Source: Leptobrachium leishanense
Taxonomy: Eukaryota > Chordata > Amphibia > Anura > Megophryidae
Assembly: GCA_009667805.1 (NCBI GenBank)
Contig: CM019069.1
Location: forward strand, 53,510,422 to 53,574,421
Reading direction: 5' to 3'
Length of the DNA: 64,000 bases
The translations under genes were made by a program, and so were the position numbers. The notes below the pieces were generated by a model. It saw nothing but the letters and a program-made list of their open reading frames with translations. It had not been told where the DNA came from and searched no databases. Below, in pieces: positions 24,481-39,000 of the stretch. Every line of letters starts with the position of its first letter. Within the stretch, counting starts at the first letter, position 1.

Positions 24481-25072
24481 TAGAGAGGTCAAAATAGGAC
24501 TAAGCAACATTGTTTCATTGACGTTCACTTTAGATACACATGGTAAGAATCAAATCATTGTTGTTTTTGTGACTTAAGTGCGCTCCGGCTGTGCGGAAAA
24601 GTAAAATTAAACAGCGGGCAATTGTTGCAAACTATAGATAAAAGCATAGCCGAAAAAGTACGTATGAATTAGGATTCCTCCACCACTTGTCTCCTGCTCC
24701 TCTGGTAGAAACAACAAACACATTTCTTTTTTAAAAAAGGAATTTTATTAGGATATATATTTTCAAATGAAGAAATAGAAAATAGTAAGAACACATCTCA
24801 AAGTTTCTTTCAGATTGTCACATAGATAATGATTGCTAGACTTTCGGAGTTTACATAAACCAGTTGATGAGCAGTTGTAGGCCTTGAATGTCTATGAACA
24901 TTATTTCCCCTTGTAAATCAATAATCTCCATCCACAGTTACCTTATTCCATGGGCATCTGAACGGTACATGACTCTTACTTCTCATCCATCACTGTGAAT
25001 TTATTTAACACCTTCAACCAAACAGATGTACCATTGCATGATGACCTGGCATATAATAGTATGGAGGCCCTT
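24481..25072. other. Intergenic, no feature recognised
   Basis: AT-rich and without ORFs of note. Confidence 0.35.
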
Positions 25073-25075
25073 TAA

Positions 25076-25502
25076 GGCTAGGGTCAGACGACCGCATTTT
25101 CTACAGACTGTGCGTCCGGGCAGTACGGACGTAGTTTTTGACTGACGACAAGGTAGTGGCCACACAGTCCGTTTTTTAGACTGACGTTATTTTTGACTGA
25201 AGTAGATGGGAAATAAAAAAACATTTTGTCCGTCAAAAATGCTGGACGTATAAATGCAGTCCGTCTGACTACGTTCCATCACTCACACACAAAGCTATGC
25301 GGATGTTGCAGACGTGGCACACTCCGCACGCCCGTTCTAGCAGTATTACGTTTTAGCCGTTTGCCGCGTCCGCCATTCATCCGCACTTCTGTGTGGGACG
25401 TACTTCGTGTGTGGGGCTCCATTGGTCAGAATGCTATGCTGCCACGTACGTACAAATGTGCGGCAACACGGACGTGACAACTGCGCTCGTCTGACCCCAG
25501 CC
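25076..25502 (+). mobile_element. Harbinger-like MITE, family A
   Basis: The ends are GGCTAGGGTCAGAC and GTCTGACCCCAGCC, TSD TAA at 25073-25075 and 25503-25505. It is the same sub-family as 219-667, with the tgctggacgtataaatgcag block. Confidence 0.83.
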
Positions 25503-26014
25503 TAAATAACGAGCGAGTGAGCAAGAACCCAATACCCTGATTCTTGCCTCCTGCTGTAATAAAATAAACTGACACAACCCAAGGGGGGGGGGAATGATAA
25601 AATAATAAAACTGAACACAAAAATAAAAATATATATGTTCTTTTTAAAAAAAACAACCTACCAAGACCATAAATGTATATCATCCACCTGATTAGGATAA
25701 ATTAAGTATTTTGACACATACCCATGTTAAATGTGGCTTGACAAAATGCTGACCAGTTTCTACAATGTAGAAAATATATTGCTGGTATTGGTTGGTGATT
25801 TTCGTCATATATATAACTATACATACAATCTTCAAAGTGTGCATTTATATCGGTGTCTAATCATTATAGAATTCAATCAATCCTTCAGAATCAAATCTTA
25901 GAGAATTCAAGCATATCTTTAGTTTGGGGGAAAAAAAAGTCAGGAAATATTTTAAAATTTTGGAAAAAAAAATAACCTTTTAATATTTTAATAAAATAAA
26001 CAATTTTCTGTTAA

Positions 26015-26450
26015 AAAAAGGAATGTTTTACAGACATACACAGGAGGAAAAGAAATTCAGCGTAAAGCATAGAAAGGGTTATTTTACGGTGAGAACAATA
26101 AAGCTGCGGAATTCTCTGCCTGTTGAGGTGGTTGGGTCAGAGTCTGTACAGACTTTTAAACAACGACTGAATGACTTCCTGTATAAACATTATGTTAAAG
26201 GGTTATAATATTTAAGATGTGAGTAAAAACTGCTTGATCCAAGGAGAAATCTGACGCCATCTGGGGTCAAGAAGGAATATCTTCCCAGTATGTTGCGTAT
26301 TTGGAGAGCGCTTCAGACGGTTTTTTGCCTTCTTTTGAATTCACAGCAATAGCTGATTGTGTGAAAAGATGAACTCGATGGACGCACCTCTTTTTTAAGC
26401 CTGTGTAACTTATGTAACATAATCAATTATTTAAAATGAAACATTTGTCT
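26015..26450 (+). mobile_element. 3' remnant of a CR1-like non-LTR retrotransposon
   Basis: The reading KGYFTVRTIKLRNSLPVEVV then SVQTFKQRLNDFL and a stop resembles the C-terminal WNSLP...SVxxFKxxLD end typical of CR1/jockey-type ORF2 proteins. It is followed by 3' UTR-like sequence with ggtcaagaaggaatatcttc. Only the last 60 or so codons remain. Confidence 0.5.
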
Positions 26451-26751
26451 CTAAAATACCTTCTGTGTGTTATTCCTGGAAGTTAAAAACAATGCAAATA
26501 AAATAATATGATAATCCTCTTGTAGGCGAGTTTCAAATTACAAATCTGTGGTGCTACATCTAACGTAAAAGGTTTTTTTTCTTTATGTCTATAATAAACT
26601 GATCAGTGGCATTAAAATGAAAAAGTGTAGGCACACCATTTGAAGTTGCAAGAAAATACCTATCTCATGGCACAGTGTATTGAACACTAATATTGCAATA
26701 TGCTCATTTAGAACAGCAAGTTCAAAGTACCAGCTTCCTGTTTCTTATTAA

Positions 26752-26805
26752 TCTTTATTTATAAAGCGCCAGCATATTCCGCAGCGCTGTACAATGAGCA
26801 CAGTA
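26752..26805 (-). mobile_element. L2-like LINE 3' tail fragment
   Basis: The word ataaagcgccagcatattcc followed by gcagcgctgtaca is the reverse complement of the tail seen on the L2 copies here. A TTTATT at 26754-26759 within it could serve as an FKBP7 poly(A) signal on the minus strand. Confidence 0.55.
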
Positions 26806-26901
26806 TATTCCTGCTTATTATGTGCTCCAAGAACTTTCTATAAAAACTCTCTGATAATTAAAAGAAAACATTTCTCATCTGAACCCCAAAACAATAATTT
26901 A

Positions 26902-27063
26902 TTACAATTCATCATGTTTGTAGACATTATATTCTTTTGGAGATATGAGGCCATTGCCGTCGTGGTCGTTCTTCTCAAATATGTCCTTTAAGATGAGTCC
27001 GTGCACGGACGGGTCGCGCTTTTTTCCGTCCTTCCTAAATTCTTCAGTTAAATAATGGCTTAT
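26902..27063 (-). CDS. FKBP7: FKBP7 last coding exon
   Basis: Acceptor ttcctcag|ataagc. Codes [16 protein letters not shown], the second EF-hand [12 protein letters not shown] and YNVYKHDEL, then TAA at 26904-26902. The stop overlaps an AATAAA on the minus strand (26903-26898). No long ORF covers this exon, so it was found by homology. Confidence 0.94.
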   Translation of the reverse strand: MSHYLTEEFRKDGKKRDPSVHGLILKDIFEKNDHDGNGLISPKEYNVYKHDEL

Positions 27064-30000
27064 CTGAGGAAGTAAGGGGAGGATTGGGTTTAACGTTGTT
27101 CTTATTATGTGCAGGTGTCAGATGCAGACATTGTCTTTAACATCACAAGCAAGTTCAAACATACCTAGAAGTGGAGATTTACACAATGCTGTCTGCAATG
27201 GACAAAATATATAAGAGAGGGAGTACTGGATCATTAAGCCAATCACTACCATGTTCAACTTATCCCCTTCACTATAGAGTGTTTTTACAAAAAGATAGTG
27301 TCAGGAACCAGTGTTTGTTTGAAAAATCATTTAAATTAATTATACAGTAAGAAATATTTGGGCCTATTCCCATTGTATTTCTTACTGTAATAACAAATTT
27401 GGCCATTAGATGGCGCCATCTACTACCAAATTGAGTTACAGCCGTTACAGTTCCAGCTCGTGTTCCCTACATCGGCTCCTGAATGTCCGATGTCAGGGCA
27501 TTCATCAGCTGATTTTACACAGTTTTAACTCTTTGGGCATTATGCCCACAGGACTAAAACTTTGTAGGCAAACCAAATTTGTTTGCAGCAAAAGAATTTC
27601 ATTTGCTTTTGGGCTGCAGATCAGCATATCGAGATTTCCATATTGGGCACCGTATGGAGCCTTTGAAGCCTGAGATATCTCGATCTCTGTAGTGAAGGGG
27701 TTAAGTTGCCAAAGGTCGTGCATACTCAATCGCATATGTCGTATTGCAACTAAAATACGTTTGAAATGGACTCCAGAAAATGTCCATAAAATCCCAGTAA
27801 AACAGGCATGGCAGCAATATACTGGACCGCTAAAATAAGGGTCAAGTCCTGCAGGAACGCTTGGGAACGCAGCTCCTTCACTATTTTAGCAGGAGGAACT
27901 TAGTTCCCTTTTGGCTGATATACTGGGAAGCTGCAATACCTTTCTATATAGACACAATTTTATATAACTGTCTATATTTAAGGACATTGGGAAGGCATGG
28001 GAATGACAATTTCTCAGTGTTTGCCAGAGGAATGGCATTCTCACGCAGCTGCTGCGACTCCCAGTAACCTTTGAGAACCAGAATATACAGAAATGTTGGT
28101 GAGTTCCCACACTTATTTTTTTAGCACTGGACCCCTGGTTAAAATATCCTTTGCAAACTCACGGCAGTCCCAAAAGCATTGCTGCAATTGGCCAGCAGAG
28201 GGGGATCTATCGAGTAATGCATACAGACAGTAATTGCATTGTAATATTACAATGCATTTATACTCTGTGTGCTTGTATATGTCTATAGGTTTGTGTAGCT
28301 GTGTGTGAAACAGTACCTCATCTCTGGAGAGCTGCATATCGTTATCCAGGTCCATCTGTTGAAAGGCCTCCACGCTTCGTGGCCCCCTGCCTATTCCTAG
28401 CAACTCAATCTCAAAGATCAACGTGGCATTTGGTGGGATTTTGTCTTGTGAAAAAAAAAGAGAAAAGAAGAAGAAGAAGTTTAAAAACCAACTTCACCAG
28501 TGACACCCTAATCCCCTGCAAAAAACATTATTTACAATTAAACACAACAATAATTAATGACTGTTCTTTTAGGTTTAACACTGGTAAATATTTATGAAGC
28601 AAATGGCATGTCGTTGGTAAATTTCATAACTGTAGCTTTGTACGGCTGAACTATGTCAGCACGATGGCTGACTGCACACTAAAACGTACATAGTAATGTG
28701 ATCTTTTAACACATTAAATTACACTTTTCTCTTCTATGGCAATCCTTCCGTGGAATTTTCATCAAACTTAATCATAGTAATAAAGTTCTAAACATAGATA
28801 ATTCTATGATTACAAGGATTTCCACCCACTTGGAACAACTTTTTAAAAAAATAAATAATAATTTCTAATGAAAACATAGCATCTCTAATAAAAAATAAAT
28901 ATATAAATTATATATATGAGAGAGAGAGAGAGAGTTACAGTGTAAAATAAAGAGAATAGCAATCAGTTAACAGTCTTGTCAAATTGCTTTTAAAATGTAA
29001 TGTTGCCTCATCTGTGCTATACAAAAATATATAAAGCCATGAACTTGATTAAGTTGATCTATTACTGAATTATCAACCCCTTCATTGCTGAGCCATTTCA
29101 CGTCTTAAAAATACACATTTTTCTTTTTTTTAATTAATATTTTAATTTTTTTTCTTTACTTTAAACATGGTCATGTTTCGTATTATTGGAAAGGACATGC
29201 TCTGGCCTTTCTAATGATACCAAACATGACCCTGCTAGCTGCAAACAGTCGGGAGATATCTGGGTTCAAAGGAACCCCTATCTTTCCTTAGGAGTCAATG
29301 AGGACATTCCTCACACGTCCTCAGCAGTGAAAGAGTTAATTATCTAATATTGAATTCCCAAAGCCAACAGCAGATCTGGAGATGATGAATGACATGCCTG
29401 TCATAACGAAATACATTCACCATGCCCAAACTGAATGTACATAATATTATGCAGATTTATTATATAATATATATATATATATATAATATAATAGATATTT
29501 AATCATTTTCTCATAGATTAGGCATACTATGTTGCTTTTCACCCACCTCCTGTAGGATTGCAACCTGCATAAATGTAAACAACATAAGTGCACGTTTATC
29601 AAGAAAAAAATTCAGCAAGATTGTTGCCACAACAGAACGAGACCCAGACAGACACTTACATTCACATGCATTGTACCATACAAGGAGGCATGCATTTTCT
29701 TTAATAAGGTTAGCCAGTCATTTTTCCCAGCATGCAGGGATACCTTTAGTAGTATGTTAGTGGCATTTACTGTAAATGAGAAAAAAAAAAGTAGTTCAAA
29801 CAGGTTATTTTCAGAAAATCTAGGCTATGCAGCATCACTTTGCATTTTACAACCATTTGTAGTTTGTTTTGACATTCTTAATGAAATTTTTAGTGTTAAA
29901 AAACCACAAGAAAACAAACAATAAAATAACACTGGGTATCCTTGGCGCGTTGGACACATATCATCATCATCATCATCATCAGAGAGCGTCAAAATCGAGT

Positions 30001-33000
30001 TCTTGGAATGGTGGGAGCACTTTTGAAATCACAGAATTTGATAGACGGCTCATAGCACATGCTCTCTGCAGCCTGACACCGAGGGCACTATTCCCTTCTT
30101 TGTGCTAACATGGGGACCCTAATGGGGAAAATCAGCACCTAAAGATTTCCCTGTAGCATCCCCATGTTAACACGATATGCCGGGGCAGACGCTAGCTGAG
30201 CACCTCGCCCTGGAATGCACCGCTAACTGCTGGTATGCTCATGGTAGCGCTTCTTCACTGCAGCGAGAATCACCTCCTGCAGTCAATTTGACTCCATGGA
30301 GGGTTGTGCTTCTGTGCTGTGAACCCTGTGCGATCTCGCAAGATCGCACAGCACCGCCGATTGATTGCAGAGGGAGTCTGGAAACTATTTGTCCCCAGTC
30401 TCACTCTGCTCCCAACGCAAATTTTGGTTTGCACATCCCTGCGGTAATTAGCGCTAGCACTTTGTAATACCTTACTTAACGAAACGCTAATTAATGATTG
30501 CTAATCCTATACTTAACATGGGGAGTGCAAAGTACAGTAAGCTTGCGGAAGCCAGCGCAATCACAGATGCGGTAACGCAATACTAACGGTGGTAGCATCA
30601 GGAATGTAATACGGTGGCATGTGTTAAAGACACTTATTCTAGCGATAACGCTTACACATCCAGACGCTAACATTAGCGCTAACTAGGGAATAGTGCCTTG
30701 AGGGTTGCTGAAGTACCATAGCTTGAATAGGGGAAATAACATTTAATCGATTTGTTTTATCACCTTTAAACTATCTACAGACACTTTAATATTTAAAATA
30801 AATGGATGAGAAATTTCACTTGGTGTAAAATTATGATATGGAATGAAATTAGTTTGCTGCAAACAAATTTAGTTTGATTTTGGGCTGCAGAGAGTGCCGC
30901 AAACGTTTTAGCCCTGTGGGCATAATGCCAAAAGAGCTAAAACTGTAAAATCAGCTGCTGAAAGCTCTGAAATATCGGGCTTTCAGCAGCCGATGCAGGG
31001 AGAAAAAGAAGAAAATAGACCAGCCAATCAAATAACTCAATTTGGCAGTAGATGGTGCCATCTGCTGGCCAAAATAGGTTATTTACAGTAAGACATACAA
31101 TGGAAATATGCTCAAATATTTCTTACTTTATAATTAATTAAAAATGATTTTACAACAAAAACACTGGTTTCTGACAATGTTTTTTTTGGAAAACCACTTG
31201 TAGTGAAGGGTTTAATATTTTACGTCACAAACAAAAAGGAAAATATAACCAGAGAAGCTTCGTTTACCGTAGCCTTTGTCACCATAAGCCAAGGAAGGCG
31301 GTATAACTACTTTTCTTTTCTCTCCGCGGCACATGTTCAGCAACGCTATATCAAGACCTTTAATCACTTGCCCAACTCCAAGAACAAACCATTTTGGGTG
31401 TCCATCTTTCTCTGAACGACTAGAAAAAAAACACGAAGAATTGGTTAATCACTATAAAAAGTACGAAAGACAAAATGTGTGTAGATCTACTGCTTTCTCA
31501 ATTAAAAAAAGGATTATATAAATATATACAGTATATAGTCAGCTTGTTTCTTGCCTACAATTTGCTAAACCATACTCATTATGCAATCACTATGACAACC
31601 ATGAAAATTATAAAAAAAAATGTCACTTTTACATTTCAAGTCAGGTTTGTTCCTAGTTAAGAAAGCAAAAAGCAAAAGCGTTGCTTCTCCTCCTAGATTC
31701 TCCTGCTCCAAATCCCTCTTTCTTAAACAGATGAAAAGAGAAGATAATGAAGCAAATAAAAAGCTAGAAACCGCAACGAGCCGTTACAATTATACAGAAG
31801 ACACTGGCTTCCATACGAGATTTCTAGGAAGCTCAGGATTACGCAGTATATGTGCACATGCATGGAAGCGTTATCTGCAATGAAAAGGTTATTTAGTTCT
31901 TTCTGGGAATTTGTTGGGACCATATGCCAGTTGGTTCTCTGTCAAAGCAACCACCATTAACTCCCAGTCTGCTGTACCAATGATAAGGATAATGACATAC
32001 TGGTAAGGTAACTGAAAGGAAGCATGTGTGCCAAAAGTTACAGTCAGGGGTAAAGTCGAGGGGGAACGCGTGGGAACGGAGTTCCTGCACTAAGTTTGCA
32101 GAGAGAACGGAGTTCCCTTTGGTCCCATACTCTATAAAGCTTGTAGTCAGGTGTTCAATCATATATTTCTCTATTAAGTCACAATAAATATAGGATTATT
32201 ATATTTTTGCTATATTCCACATATTTATTTATTTATAAAGTATTTTACCAGGAAAGGTACATTGAGATTTCTCTCGTTTTCAAGTATGTCCTGGGTTTAA
32301 GAAATTGAATTGTTACAGTAGGTACAGAAATACAAGGAACACAAATGGTTAGGCAGGCATATTATGGATATATACACAAACAGGCAGGTACAGTAGGTGC
32401 AGAAATACAAAGTAATAAAATGCAAGATATTAAAAAAACAACACAAATATACAGAATAACCCAGAAAATAAATATGTAGGAAATGTAGTCACTATGTTAC
32501 ATGTTTACAGGTGCATTCTGTATATAGTCACTATGTTACATGTTTACAGGTGCATTCTGTATAAAGTCACTATATTACATGTTTACAGGTGCATTCCTTA
32601 TTGAGGTATGTTAATAGGGAGCTCTTGAGTGACTTTAGACTGGGGAAGATTTGATGGCGTCTGGGAGGTTATTCCATAATTGTGGTGCTCTGTAGGAAAA
32701 TGAGGATCGAGCCACTTTCTTTTTGTATTGTGGTATTGCAAGTAAGGTGCTGGTCCTGGATCGGAGGTTATAGGATGAGGGAACTGCTGGGAAAGCAGCC
32801 TATTCAGGTAGGGTGGTAGCTTCCCAGAAAAGCTCTTAAACACCAGGTTGGAAAGGTGAAGAGTGCATCTGGATTAAAGCGATGGCCAGTTTAGCTCTTT
32901 TAACATGTCACAATGGTGGGTCATGTAGTTACATTGTAGCACAAAGCGACAGAATGAGTTATACAATGTAGTAGGTTTCTGGAGGTGTGTTTGCAGGGCA

Positions 33001-36000
33001 GCTGCATACATTACATCTCCGTATTCAAAAGCCAGCATAAGCATTTGTTGTATAGTCTGCTTTCTTATTGACATATATACATTTAATATATCAGATCTGA
33101 GTGTGTGATTGTGTTACTTGCGAGGTGATAATTGCTTATTGGGAGACAGAAATCCTGGCGAGTTCCACACTTCTTTTTTTAGGACTTGATCCCTGGTTAC
33201 AGTTACAAGTATTACTAAAGCACTAACAAGTTCTGTAGTGCTGTACATAGGGTGAGACAGAACAACACATATACAAGTTAAACACACAGAACTGTAGGTG
33301 TGCGGTCCCTGCTTCAAATCTTACAATCTAAGAGGAGAAGGGTGACACACTAGGTAAGAGTAAATAGAGAACCTGAAGTAGCGGGGAGCATGTGGACTGG
33401 GTGGGAAGATGGCGCAAGAATGTACAGCGGGGGAAACATGGAGTCAGCTGATAAGCTTCTCTAAAAGTATTGTGTTTTCAGAGACTTCTTGAAGGACTGG
33501 AGAGATGGGGAGAGTCTGATGTTGCGAGGGAGGGAGTTCCATAGAAAGGGGGCCGCTCGGGAGAAGTCTTGAAGGCAGGAGTTGGGAGTGGGGGTACGTG
33601 GAGCTGATAGCATCAGATCATTGGCCGAGCAAAGTGGTCAGGATGGGATGTACCTATAAAGGAGGAGATGTAGGCAGGGACGCGGTTATGGAGAGCTTTG
33701 GACGTGAGCACCAATATTTTGACTTGGATTCTAAAGGAAACAGGGAGCCAGTGTGGAGATTGATAAAGGAGTGAGGTATGAGAGGTGCGGGAGGTGAGGT
33801 GGATGAGCCTGGCATAGGCATTCATAACAGACCGCAGTGGGAGAATCTGGGACCTCTTAAGGCCAGATAGAAGGAGGTTACAGTAGTCAAGGCGAGAGAT
33901 AATAAGAGCTTGGATGAGCCTTTTAGTAGAGTCCTGATTAAGACAGTAACAGACACGTGTAATATTCTTTAGGTGGAAATAAGAAGATTTGGTTAGGGAC
34001 TGAATGTGAGGAGTGAAAATGAGATCAGAGTCGAAGAGGACCCCGAGGCAACAAGACTGAGAGGTAGAAGTAATGGTGGGACCATTCTCTTGAAGGGAAA
34101 TGGGTGCAGGAATGTTGGTTTTAGAGGGAGAGAAGATGAAAAGTTCAGTTTTGGAGAGGTTGAGCTTTAGAAAACGGGAGGTCATCCAGTCTGAGACAGC
34201 CGACAGGCTGGCAGTAACACGATCCAACACAGGAGGAGAGAGATCGGGAGTGGAAAGGTAGATTTGGGTGTCGTCAGCATAGAGGTGATATTGGAATCCA
34301 TATGAAGATATTAGGTTGCCAAGAGAGGCAGTATAGATTGAGAAGAGTAGGTGATCCAGAACAAAGACTTGAGGTACCCCAACTGAAAGAGGAACTGGGG
34401 GTGAAGAGGCACCAGCGAAGGAGATACTGAAGGAGCAAAGAGAGAGATTGGAAGAGAAGCAGGAGAGAGGAGTCACTGAGGCCAGCATGAGGAACAGCAG
34501 AGGATGGTCAACAGTGTCAAATGCAGCAGAAAGATCAAGAAGAATAAGCAGTGAGAAGTGACCTTTGGTTTTAGCAGCAACTAAATCATTGGTCACCTTG
34601 GTCAGAGCAGTCTCAGTAGAGTGCTGGGAGCGAAAGCCAGACTGGTGCGGATCAAGTAGAGAGTAGGATGGAGAGAGGTAGGAGCAATTCTTACAGTGGA
34701 CAACATTATACAGGGTTACTGAAACTTTGCTGCTGTTTTTTTCTTCTACTTTTCGGACGATACTCACTGCAATGCTTTTTAATTGTCTAATAAAAGAGGG
34801 TTCCGTGAAGAAACAAGAATGTGAAAAAAGAGCTATTTTCAACAATTGAGGTTCATATGTGTACTGTAGTTACTGTCTTGTTGCTCAAACATTTAGGCCA
34901 AAAAACGAAATCTATGTGTTCTCTGAAGAAGTCATTTTAATTGTGTGATTTGTAAGAGGTTTGTAAGGTTCTGGACAGAGTACTTATTTAATGTTTACAC
35001 ACACTATGGTCACAAAAGCTGATGGTCAGTGCTGGGTTCATACATGCCTGAGTGATGTTGTGGCTTGACTTTTCAGCTCGCAATGTGCTTTAGGCAACGT
35101 AATATCTGATCTCATTTACTTAAAACAAAGAGAAAAATGTAGAGATCTAACCAACAGCTCTTTGAATATTATTCTGGTTTCTGTTGTGCAGTAGATACAG
35201 AGACGGAATAAAAAAATATATAACCATAGTAAACATACTATGAATGCTGCATTTTAACAACACCTGACACTTTAACAAATGGCTGAGTAGGAATTCCACC
35301 AGTAAAATTGCACAGCATAATAAATTTTGTTTTTTGATTGCTTGCTTGTTTGTTTTGCAGAAAATTTAATTACAATGACTTGGAATAAACATGACAATTA
35401 TTTTCTGAAAAATGAAATTACTTTTAAAATGTCTATCAGCTCACTCCATAATCCCCATTGTACATTTCCATCTTCCCACACAGACTCCTTGCACCCCACG
35501 TCTCCTCTGCTATTTACCCTCACTTAAGTGTGTCACCTCCCTCCTCTTAAGACTGTAAGCTCTTGAGCCGGGTCCTCCCTCCCATTGTTCTGTGTGTCTA
35601 ACTTATACAATATATATTGTTGTTCTGTCTCACCAATTATACAGCGCTACGGAACTTGTTGGCACTTTATAAATACTTTTCATTGTAAATCCAACAATGC
35701 AAAACAGGATGGGGGGATATGTATAATATAAGGGTCCTGTGGTTTTATTGTCCAACTTGATTTACAAAGTTCTTTTTTTATTGTCTTTTTTGTTGATTAA
35801 ACAATAAACATCCTAGGATCATAACACCAACAGTTAATGATATATCCATGAAGTTGATGGACAGCTGCCACTGGCTATCAGAAGGAGGGCAGGGAGGCCA
35901 CTTGCCCTCTGGACCACTAGAAAAGACGATTCATGGACCACATCCTCACACCCCAAATTATCTGCTGAATAAGGCTAGGGTCAGACAACCATGTTTTCTA

Positions 36001-39000
36001 TGGACTGTGTGCCCGTGCAGTACGGACGCACTTTTTGACGGAAGACGCAGTAGTGGCCACACAGTCCGTTTTTGTGACGGACGTTATTTTTGATGGATGT
36101 AGGAGGGAAAATAAATTAAAATGAAAAAACATTTTGTCCGTCAAAAATGCTGGACGTATAAATGCAGTCCGTCTGACCACGTTCCATCACTCACACACAA
36201 AGCTATGCGGACGTTGCGGACGTGGCGCACTCCGCACGTCCGTTCTAGCGGTTTTACGTTCTTGCTAACTTGCGTCCGTTGTGCAACTGCAATTCCGTGC
36301 GGACGTACTTCGTGTGTGGGGCTTCATCGGTCATGATTCTCTGCTACCACGGACGTACTAATGTGCGGCAACACAGACGTGATTACTGCGCTCGTCTGAC
36401 CACAGCCTAAGGCTGGGTTCAAACCTCAGCGTTTTTCATCTGCGTGTAATACACGCGTTTTTGGCGCGCAGACGTGAAAAACGCGCGTGCACAATGCAGC
36501 GCGTTCACGCTGCAGTCTATGGCCGCAAACGCGCTGCAATACGCCCCAAAGAAGCTCCTGTACTTCTTTAGGGGGTATGGCGTTTTACAGTGCGTTCCTA
36601 CGTGCTGTAAAACATCCAGGTGTGAACGGGACCCATAGGAAATCATGGGATTTCCGTGTTTGGGCGTTTTACAGCGCGCAGGAACGCGTGTACAATGCCC
36701 AGGTGTGAACGGGACCCATAGGAAATCATGGGATTTCCGTGTTTGGGCGTTTTACAGTGCGCAGGAACGCGTGTAAAACGCCCAGGTGTGAACGGGACCC
36801 ATAGGAAATCATGGGATTTCCGTGTTTGGGCGTTTTACAGCGCGCAGGAACGCGTGTACAACGCCCAGGTGTGAACGGGACCCATAGGAAATCATGGGAT
36901 TTCCGTGTTTGGGCGTTTTACAGCGCGCAGGAACGCGTGTACAACGCCCAGGTGTGAACGGGACCCATAGGAAATCATGGGATTTCCGTGTTTGGGCGTT
37001 TTACAGCGCGCAGGAACGCGCTGTAAAACGTCCAGGTGTGAACGGGGCCTAAGAGTTTAAAGCTAAAATTCTGAAAAATACTGCTCCGTTTACCTGCATT
37101 AAGTTTCTTTTCATTAGGTTATATAAAACTATAATCTGATTGAAATTGGGGTTTAATGGTATTACTTTTTTATTATTATTATGTACTACTTTACGTATAA
37201 AGTGCCAACACATTCCGCAGCGCTGTACATAAGTATAGTTAAAAAGACAAATAAAATATATCTGTACTGAACATTGTTGTAAAGCCAAAAATTTGTTGCA
37301 GCGACAAAGATCCACAGTCGGTATGGAAGACTTCCAAATCCAGATACAACAATATAGAAAAATATTTACCAACTCTTGTGTGTGATGAATAAAAAGGTTT
37401 TATTCCATGGTGAGCAGGGCCGGATTAACGTAGGGGCGGATGGAGCGGCAGCTCCAGGCCCCTTCCATTAAATAGGCCCACAGCTGCCCCAAGAATAGAG
37501 GAGCCCCCGGCCGTCCGACAGATCTGCCACACGCGCGCACACAGCACACACACACACCGTGATGAAGCCGATCCTCTCAAGCGGCCCCACCGTGTTGTAA
37601 AATGTGCAGGAGTATTTTGGGGCAGAGCAGCCACTAGGTGTCGCTCATCAGCTGCTCCGTGAGACACGGCTCCTCCCCATCCTCCAGCACCTCTTCCTGT
37701 TTCCAGCCATGTGGAAGGAAGGCGACTGGTAAGGAGAGCAGCTGAGCAGCAGCCAGGGAGAAAGGTAAGCTTCCCCAGCTGATGATTCACCCGGGCAGCT
37801 TTTTTTTTGTAATTTACCTTCACCCCTTATCCCCACCCCGCAGCTCTCCCTCTGAACTCATTCGGAAGGAGGGGAGGGGCAGCATGCAGGGGGGACAATA
37901 AAGACACAGACAGGAAGAGGGATCACAGACACAGAGAGAGAGGGGGGATGAAAGAAAGAGAGAGGAGGTGATGAAAGAGAGAGGAGGTGATGAAAGAAGA
38001 GGAGGAGATGAAAGAAAGAGAAGAGGTGATGAAAGAAAGAGAGAGGAGGTGATGAAAGAAAGAGAGAGGAGGTGATGAAAGAAAGAGAGGGGTGATGAAA
38101 GAAAGAGGGGGATGAAAGAGAGGGATGAGAGAGGGGGGATGAGAGAGAGGGGGATGAAAGAGAGAGAGGGGATGAAAGAGGGGGTGAATGAGAGAGAGGG
38201 GATAAAAAGGGGGGTGAATGAGAGAGGGGGATGAATGAGAGAGGGGATGAATGAGAGAGGGGATGAATGAGAGGGGATGAAGAGAGGGGATGAAAGAGGG
38301 GGGATGAAAGAGGGAGAGGGGATGAAAGAGAGAGGGGATGAAAGAGAGAGAGGGGATGAAAGAGAGGGGATGAATGAGAGAGGGGATGAATGAGAGAGGG
38401 GGATGAAAGAGAGAGGGGGATGAAAGAGGGGGGATGAAAGAGAGAGGGGATGAAAGAGGGGGGATGAAAGAGAGAGGGGGATGAAAGAGAGAGAGGGGAT
38501 GAATGAGAGAGGGGGATGAATGAGAGAGGATGAATGAGAGAGGGGATTGAAAGGGGGGTGAAAGAGGGGGAATGGAAGAGGAGTCACAGAGAGACAGGAG
38601 TCACAGGGATGAGAGGAGTACAAAGAGAGTGAGGGATGAGAGGAGTACAGAGAGGGATGAGAGGAGTACAGAGAGGGATGAGGGAGTACAGAGAGAGGGA
38701 TGAGAGAGGCGTACAAAAAGAGCGAGGGATGAGAGGCGTACAGAGAGAGAGCGAGGTATGATTGAGGAGTACAGAGCGAGAGATGAGAGAGGCGTACAGA
38801 GAGAGTGAGGGATGAGAGAGGAGTACAGAGAGAGTGAGGGATGGGATGCGTACAGAGAGCAAGGGATTAGGGAGGAGTACAGAGAGCGAAGGATGAGAGG
38901 AGTACAGAGAGAGGGATGAGTGGAGTACAAAGAGAGTGAGGGATGAGTGGAGTACAGAGCGAGCGAGGATGAGAGAGGAGTACAGATAGAGCGAGGGATG

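Noticed and set aside
33613..34845. A 410-codon host gene
   Set aside because: Reverse-transcriptase motifs including YADD, a 5' truncation and an L2-type tail show a dead LINE; the first 60 or so codons are flanking sequence.
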